54,089 bases of DNA from the IMG/VR virus record IMGVR_UViG_3300042890_003491, positions 1 to 54,089 of that record; one strand, written 5' to 3'. Below, one piece after another: positions 24,199 through 33,825 of the stretch. A program made the position numbers and the translations under genes. This stretch comes from a virus. Below the pieces are notes generated by a model, which saw only the letters and a list, made by a program, of their open reading frames with translations, was not told the DNA's origin and made no database searches. Numbering within the stretch: the first letter of the stretch is position 1; the number at the start of each line of letters is the position of its first letter.

Positions 24199-24844
24199 TT
24201 ACATATCACCGTTAGTACAACCTTTAATTCTCGAAATATTCCTATACCAAAACAACTACAAAGATCGTTTACTGGTATCTGAGTTACGAAAGAAAACCAA
24301 CATCATCCAAAATGGAGAAGATGAAAATTCGTTTTTTGTTAAGGCGGATGATGTGTTTCTGGTGATTACTTCCAAGTTTGCCAAAGATCTAGATATATTC
24401 AGAAATTCATCAGATAAAACTCTCTTTAAGAATGCCACTTCCATTTACTTTTTAGATACTATTCTATCGAGATTTCAATCTCTAAAGTACTTCAAAGTGA
24501 ATGTTTCTCAATCTACTAATTTTAGTCGAGAGAAAGAAAATATCATCAATTTTGATTATCGTATAGCACATTCTCGAATAGATCTAACTGCAGATTTTGA
24601 TGGTGTAGATCTATTTTTAATGGAATGTATCCTTCGAGATATTGGGGTCTTTACATATGATATTCTTAAACCAAAGGCCTTTACCGAGATACAAGCACAC
24701 GATTTAATAGATAAACTGTCCATTTATGCCTCTACCCTCGAAGAAGGCAGCGAAGAATTCGAAATCATTCATAGAATCCTTATGATTATCGGTCCAAAAC
24801 TAGAGAAGGATAATTCAATCCTGCTTCTAATTGTTAAGAAGTAA
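24191..24844 (+). CDS. Unknown soluble protein
   Basis: A 217-residue mixed alpha/beta protein with no recognised motif. I place the start at the ATG overlapping the upstream stop (24191), not at an earlier TTG. Notable features are a conserved-looking hydrophobic N-terminus (ISPLVQPLILEIFLYQNN) and acidic ELEE-rich helices near the end. Between DNA-repair and tail genes, its context does not define a role. Confidence 0.5.
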   Translation: MTDYISPLVQPLILEIFLYQNNYKDRLLVSELRKKTNIIQNGEDENSFFVKADDVFLVITSKFAKDLDIFRNSSDKTLFKNATSIYFLDTILSRFQSLKYFKVNVSQSTNFSREKENIINFDYRIAHSRIDLTADFDGVDLFLMECILRDIGVFTYDILKPKAFTEIQAHDLIDKLSIYASTLEEGSEEFEIIHRILMIIGPKLEKDNSILLLIVKK

Positions 24845-24847
24845 GTT

Positions 24848-24863
24848 GAATATATAAAAAAAC
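24848..24863 (+). promoter_or_regulatory. Candidate late promoter, TATATAAA type
   Basis: GAATATATAAAAAAAC lies 12 bases before the start at 24876 and marks the change from metabolic to virion genes. Recurrence-based call. Confidence 0.35.
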
Positions 24864-24875
24864 ATATTCCCGCGA

Positions 24876-25277
24876 ATGTCAGGACAAAATCCACTAGTAG
24901 ACAAAAGATTTGAGGAAATCTTATCAGCAATTCAAACAATCCAATCGAAATTACCGAATGGGGAAATAGAGAGCATGAAATCGATGATTGTGTCTATGCA
25001 AATAGATCAAAAGGTGATAAAAGAGGATCTAGAATATTTCAAAAAACGATTATTTAATCCGGATGATGGTGTAATCGTAAGAATCAACAAAAATACCGAC
25101 TCCATTGAAAGATTTGGGAAAGAAGTAGAAGATATAATCGATGATTATCCTAAAATCCTTTCTAGACTAGAATCTCTTGAATCGTGGAGAGACGGAGTAA
25201 ACAAAGCACTTTGGATAATTTACACATCTATTATAGGTTTGATTCTTACTGCAGTTTTCGGCATTATTTTAAAATAA
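24876..25277 (+). CDS. Coiled-coil protein with C-terminal membrane anchor, holin-like candidate
   Basis: A 133-residue protein: helical charged body with probable coiled coil (EEILSAIQTIQSKL, then ILSRLESLESWRDGVNKAL), then one strong transmembrane helix at about residues 112-132 (IIYTSIIGLILTAVFGIIL). This arrangement resembles XhlA-type and other tail-anchored phage proteins linked to lysis, but no endolysin is recognised nearby. It may instead be a membrane-tethered assembly factor. Confidence 0.5.
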   Translation: MSGQNPLVDKRFEEILSAIQTIQSKLPNGEIESMKSMIVSMQIDQKVIKEDLEYFKKRLFNPDDGVIVRINKNTDSIERFGKEVEDIIDDYPKILSRLESLESWRDGVNKALWIIYTSIIGLILTAVFGIILK

Positions 25278-25286
25278 TCAAGCTCA

Positions 25287-27110
25287 ATGAGATATTTACT
25301 CAATATATCTGCAAACAATAACACTTACAAAGCTAACGACACATTAGTCGTTAAGTTATCAGAAGCATTTGATCTAATTGGATCTATACAATCAATTTCA
25401 TTTGATTTTTCTCCCTTAGATACCGCTGAAAATGGCCACGATATTTCTATTCGTTGGTCATATGATAATATGGTATGGGCAGCTTGGGAACCTTGGTCTG
25501 TGCGAACTACATCAGTAGCAAATCAACAGGACCTAATTGATAAAATCATTACTGGTCACGATAGTTTCTTCTTAGAGTTTCGTTTAACTCGTTATGGAAC
25601 CGACGTAGGAACGAGAACTCTTACTCAAATGGCAATGGAATATGAGACTAGAAATCCTGCTGAACAAATGGTGGAATCGCCTTTTGGAAAGGCCTCTTGT
25701 TATGCTCAATGTTCGCCATCTCAAAATTTCTATACTGGAGTTAGAATCGATTGCGATCCAAGACTTCTATTTCAACCTTACAATTTAATGAATCCAGCAA
25801 TCAACTTCTATCGAGAAGCTGCTTGTGCTGTATCTGAGATGTTTGGTCATTGTGTTCGTTATTTCAAAACTCAAGCCGATACGGCTTCGGCTGATGCAGT
25901 ACTTAAGGAATACTCTTTATTCAACGTGACTGATGTTAAAGACATCAAAATCATGGTGCCGGATAACACATTCCCTGATAACTCAATATCTTTCTTACCT
26001 TATGATATGGATTTCGGTGAAGGTATTGAAATTCATATTGTTAGAGATCACTTCGAAAGAGCATTCGGTGTAGATGATTTACCTGAACAAAAAGATTATC
26101 TGTACTTTCCTTTAATTGATCGTATGTTTGAAGTTCATTCGGCATATTTATACAGAGACTTTATGATGTCTCAAGTTTATTACAAAGTAATGCTTTATAA
26201 ATGGCAGGATAAACTTAACGTAATGAGAGATATCAAAGAGATCAATGATTATGTAGATAACTTAACTGAAAACTTTGATGAGGTTCTTCAACCAGAAATT
26301 GACAAAGAATTCTTGAAAATAACAAAGCCTGATCAATATACAACAGTAAACATTGGAGGATTTGATAAAGTTAGATCTCTTGTTAATAAAGATCTACAAA
26401 TAAAAACATATGACTTAAATAACTACTTCACCGTAGTTGGTAAATACTTCTATGAATTGAATGCTGGAATTAAGCAAAATGAATTAGCCGTGAAATATAA
26501 ATTAGCCGTAAATAGACCTGTAAAAGAACATACTGCATTTTCTGCATGGTTCAAACCTCTTAAATCAAATTGGACAAGTCAAACAAATACTTATGATACC
26601 TTATTGAATGGATATAATGATGATGAGAATAAAGGTTATCAAATTAATTTGCTTTATAACAATGTCAATAATACCGTTGTAACTAGCGGGATTGAAGTTA
26701 AGATCAATAATCAAACTCTTCAATTTAATCATAACTTCCCTCAACTAAATAGAGAAGAATGGTATGCTATAGTGGTTAATCAACTTAATGACTTTTCACA
26801 AGCATCAGTACATATTTGGAAAATGAAATGGTCCCAAGCGGCTCCAACTGCACAAAAGACTACGGATCTTCAGTTAGTCTATACCGAAAATGTTTCGATG
26901 ATACCAGAAGAAGTAAAACCTACCTCAACCGCTTTCTCTTTATTAGGAGGAACTATTGGAATAACCAATGTAAGAATTTGGAACGAATCCATTGAAGAAG
27001 AAAAACAGCCAGTGGTTCTAAATCAATATGTAGTAAGAGATTCTCATTTATCTTTGGCGATAGACAATGCTATACCTCCACTTAGATTAGTTAAAGAGTA
27101 TGTTAGATAA
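25287..27110 (+). CDS. Large structural protein with lectin-like C-terminus, tail or neck
   Basis: A 607-residue protein. The N-terminal region (LNISANNNTYKANDTLVVKLS, then IRWSYDNMVWAAWEPW) is beta-rich and resembles exposed tail-protein domains. A central helical segment with NDYVDNLTENFDEVLQPE follows. The C-terminal 180 residues (TAFSAWFKPLKSNWTSQ, INNQTLQFNHNF, VRIWNESI) look like a concanavalin/LamG-type jelly roll. It lies just upstream of the terminase genes, where T4 encodes neck and tail-completion proteins 13-15, but I cannot match it to one of these. A baseplate or whisker-like role is also possible. Confidence 0.5.
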   Translation: MRYLLNISANNNTYKANDTLVVKLSEAFDLIGSIQSISFDFSPLDTAENGHDISIRWSYDNMVWAAWEPWSVRTTSVANQQDLIDKIITGHDSFFLEFRLTRYGTDVGTRTLTQMAMEYETRNPAEQMVESPFGKASCYAQCSPSQNFYTGVRIDCDPRLLFQPYNLMNPAINFYREAACAVSEMFGHCVRYFKTQADTASADAVLKEYSLFNVTDVKDIKIMVPDNTFPDNSISFLPYDMDFGEGIEIHIVRDHFERAFGVDDLPEQKDYLYFPLIDRMFEVHSAYLYRDFMMSQVYYKVMLYKWQDKLNVMRDIKEINDYVDNLTENFDEVLQPEIDKEFLKITKPDQYTTVNIGGFDKVRSLVNKDLQIKTYDLNNYFTVVGKYFYELNAGIKQNELAVKYKLAVNRPVKEHTAFSAWFKPLKSNWTSQTNTYDTLLNGYNDDENKGYQINLLYNNVNNTVVTSGIEVKINNQTLQFNHNFPQLNREEWYAIVVNQLNDFSQASVHIWKMKWSQAAPTAQKTTDLQLVYTENVSMIPEEVKPTSTAFSLLGGTIGITNVRIWNESIEEEKQPVVLNQYVVRDSHLSLAIDNAIPPLRLVKEYVR

Positions 27111-27295
27111 TGAAATGGGAAGAATGAAGGAGAATTACCTAGTAACTTACTAGTACTGCCTGAAGAACTATATTATTTCCTCGATCACCTTAGATAAAGG
27201 TTATATGTTAATAATCACTGGTCAGATTCAGTACATTCTTTGATTCATTTAAGCTTTTTTTGCAAATAATAATAAAACCGAAGAGATGCTATTAG
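27111..27295 (+). promoter_or_regulatory. Intergenic region with 15-base palindrome
   Basis: A 185-base gap with no gene. It holds the near-perfect palindrome CTAGTAA-C-TTACTAG (27139-27153), whose one-base centre fits a protein-binding operator better than a hairpin. It also has a TGTTAATAATC string (27207-27217) similar to the upstream half of the bipartite promoters but without a TATATTTG partner. Possible control region for the terminase operon. Confidence 0.3.
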
Positions 27296-27943
27296 ATGCA
27301 TCCACAAATAACTATGGAAGATAAAAACGATCCAGTAAGAAAATCTATAGATGATTTGTTAGCAGAAGATCAACAATCAAATTCTACTCCAGTATTGTCA
27401 GGAGGAGGATTACCTGCATTTCAAGTAACAGATCCTTTAGATTATGACGGAGAAAAAGATATAGCACAAAACAAAGCTAAGAAGTTAATGAATTCTCTTT
27501 TGAAATTCTACCTATCACAGGAGTTAATACAAAAGAATGAATACATTACACTCAAAGCTAAAATTGATGTAATGACAATGAGTAATCTAATGTTTCAGAT
27601 GAGAACTGCTGAACATGCTATTGTTACTTTATTACGATCAATTGATGCTGGTGAAGCTTCTCCACGTATGTTTGAAGTTCTTGGCGGTTTACAAAAAACC
27701 ATGTTAGATATTATGAAACATCAAACACTTCATATGATGGCTGCTGAAGAGAACATGAAAAAACTTAAACGTGATATTGATATCTATGGAGATTCAATTG
27801 ATATCACACCAAAAGATTCAAAACCGCAGATTGCAACCGTTAATAGAGGAACTAGAAATTTAATGAGAGACATTCAATCTGAAATCAATGGAGAAGAAAT
27901 CGAAGAAACGGATTTTGACTCAGAAAATCAAGATGAACTATAA
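27296..27943 (+). CDS. gp16: Small terminase subunit (T4 gp16-like)
   Basis: A 215-residue helical protein. The segment ASPRMFEVLGGLQKTMLDI (about residues 121-139) matches the gp16 pattern (HPRAFEVxGxLIKT), and the N-terminus is acidic and disordered. In T4, gp16 forms a ring that recognises DNA and stimulates gp17. It lies two genes before the large terminase, the usual position apart from one inserted gene. A second ATG at 27314 is an alternative start. Confidence 0.7.
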   Translation: MHPQITMEDKNDPVRKSIDDLLAEDQQSNSTPVLSGGGLPAFQVTDPLDYDGEKDIAQNKAKKLMNSLLKFYLSQELIQKNEYITLKAKIDVMTMSNLMFQMRTAEHAIVTLLRSIDAGEASPRMFEVLGGLQKTMLDIMKHQTLHMMAAEENMKKLKRDIDIYGDSIDITPKDSKPQIATVNRGTRNLMRDIQSEINGEEIEETDFDSENQDEL

Positions 27944-28621
27944 ATGATTAAGCCAATTAAAGGTACATTTAAAACCTTTCATGATTACATTAAAATTACC
28001 GGACATAACGATAAAGAGCTAGATCCCAAGCAATTCACTAGAATTGATACGGAAGAGAAGGTCCTTTATCTAACTTTTGATACATGTCCAACCAGCATAG
28101 TAGATTTTAGTATCATCAATTGGTTAATAGAAAATAAAATACCAGCAACAATATTCCTAAATATTGAATGGTATAAAGAAAACAAATCAAAAGACCTATC
28201 ATTCTTACAATCACCGCAATTTGAAATCGGTGGTCATGGATACGAACATAAACGTCCTGCCAATCAAGATTTCCGAGAACAAACATATGATATTGATTCT
28301 TGTGTAAATTTTATTGAGAATGAGGTAAAACGAAAGGTAAAATGGTATCGTTCACCTTACGGAAAACCTAACGAAGACACATTTAATATCCTAGATCCTT
28401 TAGGAATTAGATATGCATCTTGGGCAGGACATGTATTCGATAAGAGTGCACCAGAGTTACCTAATCCAAACAAAGTTGCATTAGCTTATTTAGCACAAAA
28501 TACTCAGCCTGGAAATATTCTCGTATTTCATATTAATGGTGAAGGATTTAATTCGCTTGAGATCTTAAAGATTGCATATACTTGGGCAACTGAACATGGA
28601 TATTCGTTCAAAAAGCTATAA
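27944..28621 (+). CDS. Polysaccharide deacetylase (NodB/CE4 family) inserted between terminase genes
   Basis: A 225-residue NodB-homology protein. Motif 1 is YLTFDTCP (Asp46; the usual second Asp is Thr, as in the FDxC subgroup), motif 2 GGHGYEH (metal ligands His98 and His102), motif 3 WYRSPYGKPN near residue 134 and motif 5 NILVFHING near residue 192. The family removes N-acetyl groups from sugars such as peptidoglycan or capsule GlcNAc. No signal peptide is visible, so it acts in the cytoplasm or on the virion. It begins one base after gp16 and ends 3 bases before gp17. A virion-borne depolymerase-like role or a link with the amino-sugar cassette is possible. Confidence 0.8.
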   Translation: MIKPIKGTFKTFHDYIKITGHNDKELDPKQFTRIDTEEKVLYLTFDTCPTSIVDFSIINWLIENKIPATIFLNIEWYKENKSKDLSFLQSPQFEIGGHGYEHKRPANQDFREQTYDIDSCVNFIENEVKRKVKWYRSPYGKPNEDTFNILDPLGIRYASWAGHVFDKSAPELPNPNKVALAYLAQNTQPGNILVFHINGEGFNSLEILKIAYTWATEHGYSFKKL

Positions 28622-28624
28622 TTT

Positions 28625-30415
28625 ATGTTTAAAGTAAAAGAATATAAAGAGGAAAATTCCGAAGATGATAAAGTAATATGGACTTCCGCGAAAGTTGAAA
28701 AACTCCTTGTGGCAATGGAAGAAGGTTATGCTACGGCAGAACATCCATTTTATGAAGGAGATCCAAATTATCGAAAAGGAAATATCGTCTTTGAATATAC
28801 GGATTGGGAATACGAAGAAATAAAGAAATGTGCTAAAGACATCATTCATTTTGCCAATCATTATTGTACAGTAATGACCGATGAAGGTTATATGAAAATT
28901 AATCTTCGTCCTTACCAAGAAGATGTACTTCGATCATATCAAGCAAATAGATGGAATATCTTTATGGCATCTCGTCAGATTGGTAAAACCATCACATCAT
29001 CAATCTTCTTAACTTGGTATCTCCTATTTCACTTTGATAAAAACGTACTTCTTATGTCCAATAAGGGTGCCACCACCAAAGAAATCATGGATAAGATCAA
29101 AGCTATCGTTGAAGGTCTTCCATTCTTCTTAAAACCAGGTGTTAATAAGAAAGACGTTATGACCATGATATTTGATAATAAATGTCGTATCATTGGTCAG
29201 AATACTACAAAAACTGGTGGTATTGGATTTACCATCCATTTGCTATTTATAGATGAGTTTGCGCACATTCCAGAAGGAATTAAGAGAACCTTCTACGAAA
29301 ATGTATACCCAACGCTATCATCATCTAAAATATCCAGAGTAATCATAACGAGTACGCCTAATGGATTTGATCTATTTCATGATTTATACAGTTCAGCTGT
29401 CGATGGAACTAACGAATATAAAGCGATGCGAGTCGATTGGTGGCAGGTTCCTGGTAGAGATGAAGAATGGAAAGAGAGAGAGATTGCTAATTTAGGTTCG
29501 CTTGAAGCATTTAATCAACAATATGGTTGTCAATTCTTATCGTCATCGAATCTTCTACTTTCATCCGATGAACTTAAAAGACTTAAGAGAGATGAGGTTG
29601 AATATATATTCCATGAATTTGATGCACTCGATGATTTAGGTTTAGATTATTCTCAACTAAAATGGCACCCAGATTTTGATCCATTATATATTGAAGATCC
29701 CAAAAGATTTTTTGTATTTGGAATAGATCTGGCCGAAGGAATAGGACGCGACCATTCAGTGATAAATATATTCGAACTTGATTCTTTATCATACGAAGAT
29801 ATCGAAAAACTAGAATCTCCTGGTGGAATCACTGACTTCTTTTCGTTAAAGCAAGTCGGTTTATTTCGTTCAAATATACATTCAATCGAGAATTTTGCAA
29901 AAGTTCTTTATACAATGTCGGTTAAAATATTTGAACAAGAAAATCTTCGTTTAGTTATTGAGTACAATGTTTATGGTGCAGAGTTGATGAAAAACCTGAT
30001 TACGCTTTATCCAACATCCAATGATTTTGATGAGGATTCGGTAGTTAGATATCACCATCGAGTAGGAGCCAAAGTTAAACAACCCGGTCTTCGATTGAAC
30101 AAAGATCTTAAAAAGATTTATTGTGAAAAGATGAAAGCCTTAGTTATGTCTGGTAAAATCCAGCTAAATGAGAAACAATCTATACACGAAGCCTCTTTGT
30201 TTTCTAGAAATCCTACTGGAACATATTCAGCACAAACTGGAAATGATGACATCATCATGACAGCAGTTTCGGTATCATCTTTCTTTGATACTTTAGATTT
30301 TGCCGATATCGTAGAAGAGTTCTTCGAATTCTTAGACGATGAAAAAATTGCCAAAATTGAAGAGATGATAGATGAAATCGGAGATGACAATGGAGAAATA
30401 TATGATATTTTTTAG
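28625..30415 (+). CDS. gp17: Large terminase subunit (T4 gp17-like)
   Basis: A 596-residue packaging motor. The ATPase half carries Walker A-like SRQIGKT (116-122), Walker B LLFIDEFAH (Asp210/Glu211) and coupling motif ITSTPNGFD. The nuclease half carries FGIDLAEGIGRDHS (Asp368), VIEYNVYG and TGNDDIIMTAV, the acidic RNase H-fold cluster that cuts concatemers at headful. Length equals T4 gp17 (610) closely. It is transcribed with gp16. Confidence 0.95.
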   Translation: MFKVKEYKEENSEDDKVIWTSAKVEKLLVAMEEGYATAEHPFYEGDPNYRKGNIVFEYTDWEYEEIKKCAKDIIHFANHYCTVMTDEGYMKINLRPYQEDVLRSYQANRWNIFMASRQIGKTITSSIFLTWYLLFHFDKNVLLMSNKGATTKEIMDKIKAIVEGLPFFLKPGVNKKDVMTMIFDNKCRIIGQNTTKTGGIGFTIHLLFIDEFAHIPEGIKRTFYENVYPTLSSSKISRVIITSTPNGFDLFHDLYSSAVDGTNEYKAMRVDWWQVPGRDEEWKEREIANLGSLEAFNQQYGCQFLSSSNLLLSSDELKRLKRDEVEYIFHEFDALDDLGLDYSQLKWHPDFDPLYIEDPKRFFVFGIDLAEGIGRDHSVINIFELDSLSYEDIEKLESPGGITDFFSLKQVGLFRSNIHSIENFAKVLYTMSVKIFEQENLRLVIEYNVYGAELMKNLITLYPTSNDFDEDSVVRYHHRVGAKVKQPGLRLNKDLKKIYCEKMKALVMSGKIQLNEKQSIHEASLFSRNPTGTYSAQTGNDDIIMTAVSVSSFFDTLDFADIVEEFFEFLDDEKIAKIEEMIDEIGDDNGEIYDIF

Positions 30416-30442
30416 TCACCTAATACATATCAGAAAATCCCA

Positions 30443-30463
30443 GATATATAATTAAAAATAACG
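30443..30463 (+). promoter_or_regulatory. Candidate late promoter before tail sheath
   Basis: GATATATAATTAAAAATAACG ends 7 bases before the sheath ATG. GATATATAATTAAC also occurs at 15710. Recurrence-based call. Confidence 0.35.
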
Positions 30464-30470
30464 ACGACCA

Positions 30471-33400
30471 ATGGCAATATCACCTAGTCTACAACAATTC
30501 AAATCCTCAGGTGTCTATCGTTTGGAATTTGACAAAAGTCAAATTACCAACATCCCATCTGAGACAATCCGTTTAATTATCGGATTCTCAAAAAAAGGAC
30601 CTTTTAATACTCCGGTTCTTTGTAAAGACACTGTCTTCTTCAAAGAAATTTTCGGAGATATTGATACTACATTAGAAAGAAAAGGTTCGTTCTTCCACAG
30701 AACGGCTCTTGTTTCTCTTGATCGTGGTCCGGTTATTGTATTGAACCTATTGAATCTTGACGATACTTTAGATCAATCACAATTCCGTTCTATTTCTACT
30801 GCGTCTTGGCAAGCCAATTCACCAGTTAAATATGCTCCAGTATCAAATTACTTTAACCAAGATAAATTCTGGTTTACTGATGCTCAAGCACTTATTGACA
30901 CTGCTGATAACTCTGATTACCAATCAGTTGTTGCTCAAAGATTACTTAACGTTGCAAACGTTGGTAGAAAAAACATCTCAATTTTTACTAAGAAATCAAC
31001 AACTTTAGGTTTTGATGTATTAGCTAAAGATTGGTACGGAACTGGTAAAGTGCCAGATTTCATCAATGAAAACGATTACATCTCTGATTACATGATCGAT
31101 TTGATTATCGTTGAAGGTGACTTCTCGGATTACCAATCCCTTGCAATCGATCCTATCTACGGAACTTACTTCGATTCAACTGGTTTAAAAACAACCATCA
31201 CTGATTCTTTTGGAAATTCTTTAGACGGATTAACTCAATTCTTAAACTTAAATTCAGTTAACGTACTTGGTGTTTACACTGGTTGTTTAATTCCTGAATT
31301 CCAAGACAAAAATGGTAATAACCTTTTCATCCAAGATCTAGTTAACCTAGAAACTTCTAAGACTGGTTTATTACTAGGTATTAACCAAGAAACTATCGAT
31401 GATGCTCCTGAAACTATTGGAGATGATTTGATCGACTTAGTTGGTCACGGTATTGAATCTGAAGAACCAACTGTGGTAGATTTCTTATCTTACTACGGTT
31501 CAATCGTATCTGCAATTCCTTATGTAGCTGCAACCGGTATTTATAGCTTAGTAGTTGGTGCTACTTATAGTTCTACTCTATGTGCTGGTGCTCAGGCTAT
31601 GATGATCGCTTCTGCTTCATTAACCGGCGCTTCTTCTACAAACGGTTGGAACTCTAACGTAGGTCACTTTGATACTTTATTAGTATATGGTCCTTCTGCT
31701 TCACTTCCTGCTGGTTATTCTTCTAAATTTACTAGTGCTACTGAATTCGCTACTTTCCGTACCGATATCTCAGTAGATAACACATTTATTAAAGCCGGTG
31801 CTTCGAATGGTGTTGCAGGTGCTTCAGGTAACTACTCTTACTTATCATCTGAATCTTATGATTCTTCAACGGATATCTTAACACTTAAGATCTCTAACGT
31901 TGCTGGTGCTGGTGTTACTGGTCCTACTTCAGTTGCTCAAGGTTACTATCGTTTATTCGCTACAGGATTAACTGCTGGTGGTACTGCTTCTTTACCTCTT
32001 ATCAAATCAGTAAATTTCAACTTCGCTGAAGGTGGTAATTTATTCAATGGGGTTGCAAATGATCTTTATCAAGCTAACCTTTCAGGTATTATAACTGATG
32101 GAGATAAAATTAAAATCAACAACACTGGAGCTACTGCAGTTGCTTATGCTGAATTCACTAGAGTTACTGCAAACGACTTTACCGGTGCTACCTTTACTAA
32201 TGCTGCTGCATTCGGTAATGAGGCTCCTGTATTAAATGCATTCACTAACTACATTGAAGTTAATGCTTATACTAACTCAGATTTAAGTAGTGGAGCTACT
32301 GCAATTCTTCCACAAACAACTTATGTGGTTAACACTTTAACTGGTGATATCAACGAATCTTTCCCTCTATGGGGTGGAACTTCTTACACAAATCCTACTA
32401 ACGTAGTTTGGGTAGATAATGGTTCTACTGGTCCTTTAGGATTGAATGGTTTCAATGGTCAAATCATTAAAAATCAATTGTTACTTGAGAACTTCGGTGG
32501 AACTGGTGGTGCTACAACTATCAATCCTACTACTGGAAAATCTCGTTTAACTAGAATTCTTTCAGTTAGTGAAGTATCTGATCCTACATCTGCTCTTTAC
32601 AAAAAGATCAAGATTACAACCGTAGATCCTATCTACATTTCAGGAACTAGTGAAATTGAAAGATATAAAGAGGCTTCTAACTTTGTAACCCACTACCGTG
32701 TTACTGCACTTAAAGGTTATACTTTAAGAAGTGGACAAATGCCTGATGGAAGTACTACTCGTCAAAATGAGATTCTAGATGTTATGTACAATAGTAATAT
32801 CGCGGCTGCTCTTGCTGATCGTGAAACTATTACTTTCCGTTACATCATCGATTCATTCCAAGGAACAATCGAACCTGCAACTAAGATTCGTTTAACTAAA
32901 CTTGCTAAGAATCGTCAATCCGCATTGGCAATCTGTAATATGCCTTCGGTGAAACAATTTAAAGATAGTACCAACCCTCTATTCAAATTAAACTCATCTA
33001 CTCAATTTGATGCTGCTTATATTGCTGATGGTGGTAACCTTTCATTGAATCCTTCTAACATATTCACTTTACCAGGTATTGCTGATGGTGCTAACTACTC
33101 TGCTTTCTATGGTCCTAACTTAACTATCAGAGAAGCTGGAAAAAATACTTCAGTTCCTTCTGCCGCTTATGTTGGTAACCTTTATATCGACAAATACACA
33201 CAAGCACTTCCTTACTCAATCGTTGCTGGTCCTCGTAGAGGTGTGGTAACAGGAACTGGTCTTGTAGGTGTTGAATATAATTTCGATAGAACAGATCTAG
33301 ATTCAATTGAACCATTTGGTTACAACGCAATCGTTAACAAAAGAGGTTTTGGTTTAACTATTAACGCTAACCAAACTGCTCAACAAACTATAAAATCCGC

Positions 33401-33731
33401 TCTTTCACAAGTTCACGTAAGAGAGTTGTTAATTTACATCCAAGACGGAATTGAGGCTATCCTTAAAAATTACCGTTGGGAATTCAATACTGCTAACAAT
33501 CGTTTAGAAATTAAAACTTTAGCAGATAACTTCCTATCACAAATTCTTGCTGATGGTGGAGTTTACGACTTCCAAAACATCATGGATACTACTAACAACA
33601 CTACTGAGATCATTGATAACAACTTTGGAATCCTTGATACTTACATCGAACCTGTTAGAGGAATGGGTATCTTAGTTCACAGAACTACAATTCTAAGAAC
33701 TGGTGCTATTTCAACTGGTAACTTTATGTAA
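30471..33731 (+). CDS. gp18: Tail sheath protein (T4 gp18-like), enlarged
   Basis: A 1086-residue sheath protein. Family ends are clear: N-terminal SSGVYRLEFDKS and IIGFSKKGPFNTPV, and a C-terminal region with VHVRELLIYIQDGIEAILKNYRWEFN followed by ILDTYIEPVRGMGILVHR, which forms the handshake strands and core. T4 gp18 has 659 residues. The extra 430 or so lie centrally (about residues 360-770) as Gly/Ala/Ser/Thr-rich, beta-type sequence, presumably surface domains on the contractile tail. Codon bias toward highly used GCT/GGT/ACT fits strong late expression. A hairpin follows before the tube gene. Confidence 0.9.
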   Translation: MAISPSLQQFKSSGVYRLEFDKSQITNIPSETIRLIIGFSKKGPFNTPVLCKDTVFFKEIFGDIDTTLERKGSFFHRTALVSLDRGPVIVLNLLNLDDTLDQSQFRSISTASWQANSPVKYAPVSNYFNQDKFWFTDAQALIDTADNSDYQSVVAQRLLNVANVGRKNISIFTKKSTTLGFDVLAKDWYGTGKVPDFINENDYISDYMIDLIIVEGDFSDYQSLAIDPIYGTYFDSTGLKTTITDSFGNSLDGLTQFLNLNSVNVLGVYTGCLIPEFQDKNGNNLFIQDLVNLETSKTGLLLGINQETIDDAPETIGDDLIDLVGHGIESEEPTVVDFLSYYGSIVSAIPYVAATGIYSLVVGATYSSTLCAGAQAMMIASASLTGASSTNGWNSNVGHFDTLLVYGPSASLPAGYSSKFTSATEFATFRTDISVDNTFIKAGASNGVAGASGNYSYLSSESYDSSTDILTLKISNVAGAGVTGPTSVAQGYYRLFATGLTAGGTASLPLIKSVNFNFAEGGNLFNGVANDLYQANLSGIITDGDKIKINNTGATAVAYAEFTRVTANDFTGATFTNAAAFGNEAPVLNAFTNYIEVNAYTNSDLSSGATAILPQTTYVVNTLTGDINESFPLWGGTSYTNPTNVVWVDNGSTGPLGLNGFNGQIIKNQLLLENFGGTGGATTINPTTGKSRLTRILSVSEVSDPTSALYKKIKITTVDPIYISGTSEIERYKEASNFVTHYRVTALKGYTLRSGQMPDGSTTRQNEILDVMYNSNIAAALADRETITFRYIIDSFQGTIEPATKIRLTKLAKNRQSALAICNMPSVKQFKDSTNPLFKLNSSTQFDAAYIADGGNLSLNPSNIFTLPGIADGANYSAFYGPNLTIREAGKNTSVPSAAYVGNLYIDKYTQALPYSIVAGPRRGVVTGTGLVGVEYNFDRTDLDSIEPFGYNAIVNKRGFGLTINANQTAQQTIKSALSQVHVRELLIYIQDGIEAILKNYRWEFNTANNRLEIKTLADNFLSQILADGGVYDFQNIMDTTNNTTEIIDNNFGILDTYIEPVRGMGILVHRTTILRTGAISTGNFM

Positions 33732-33742
33732 TATTTGATGAA

Positions 33743-33766
33743 GCTAGGATCCGCAAGGATCCTAGC
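33743..33766 (+). promoter_or_regulatory. Perfect hairpin between sheath and tube genes
   Basis: GCTAGGATCC/GGATCCTAGC with a GCAA loop, 10 perfect pairs. No T-run follows, so it is not a typical terminator. It could stabilise or process the mRNA to set the sheath-to-tube ratio. Confidence 0.55.
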
Positions 33767-33788
33767 CAATTCTTTAACGAAGCACTAA

Positions 33789-33805
33789 GATAAATAATAA
33801 AATAC
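33789..33805 (+). promoter_or_regulatory. Candidate late promoter before tail tube
   Basis: GATAAATAATAAAATAC, 20 bases before the tube ATG, nearly identical to the sites at 2184 and 39904. Confidence 0.42.
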
Positions 33806-33825
33806 ACAAAAAAAGCAAATAAACA

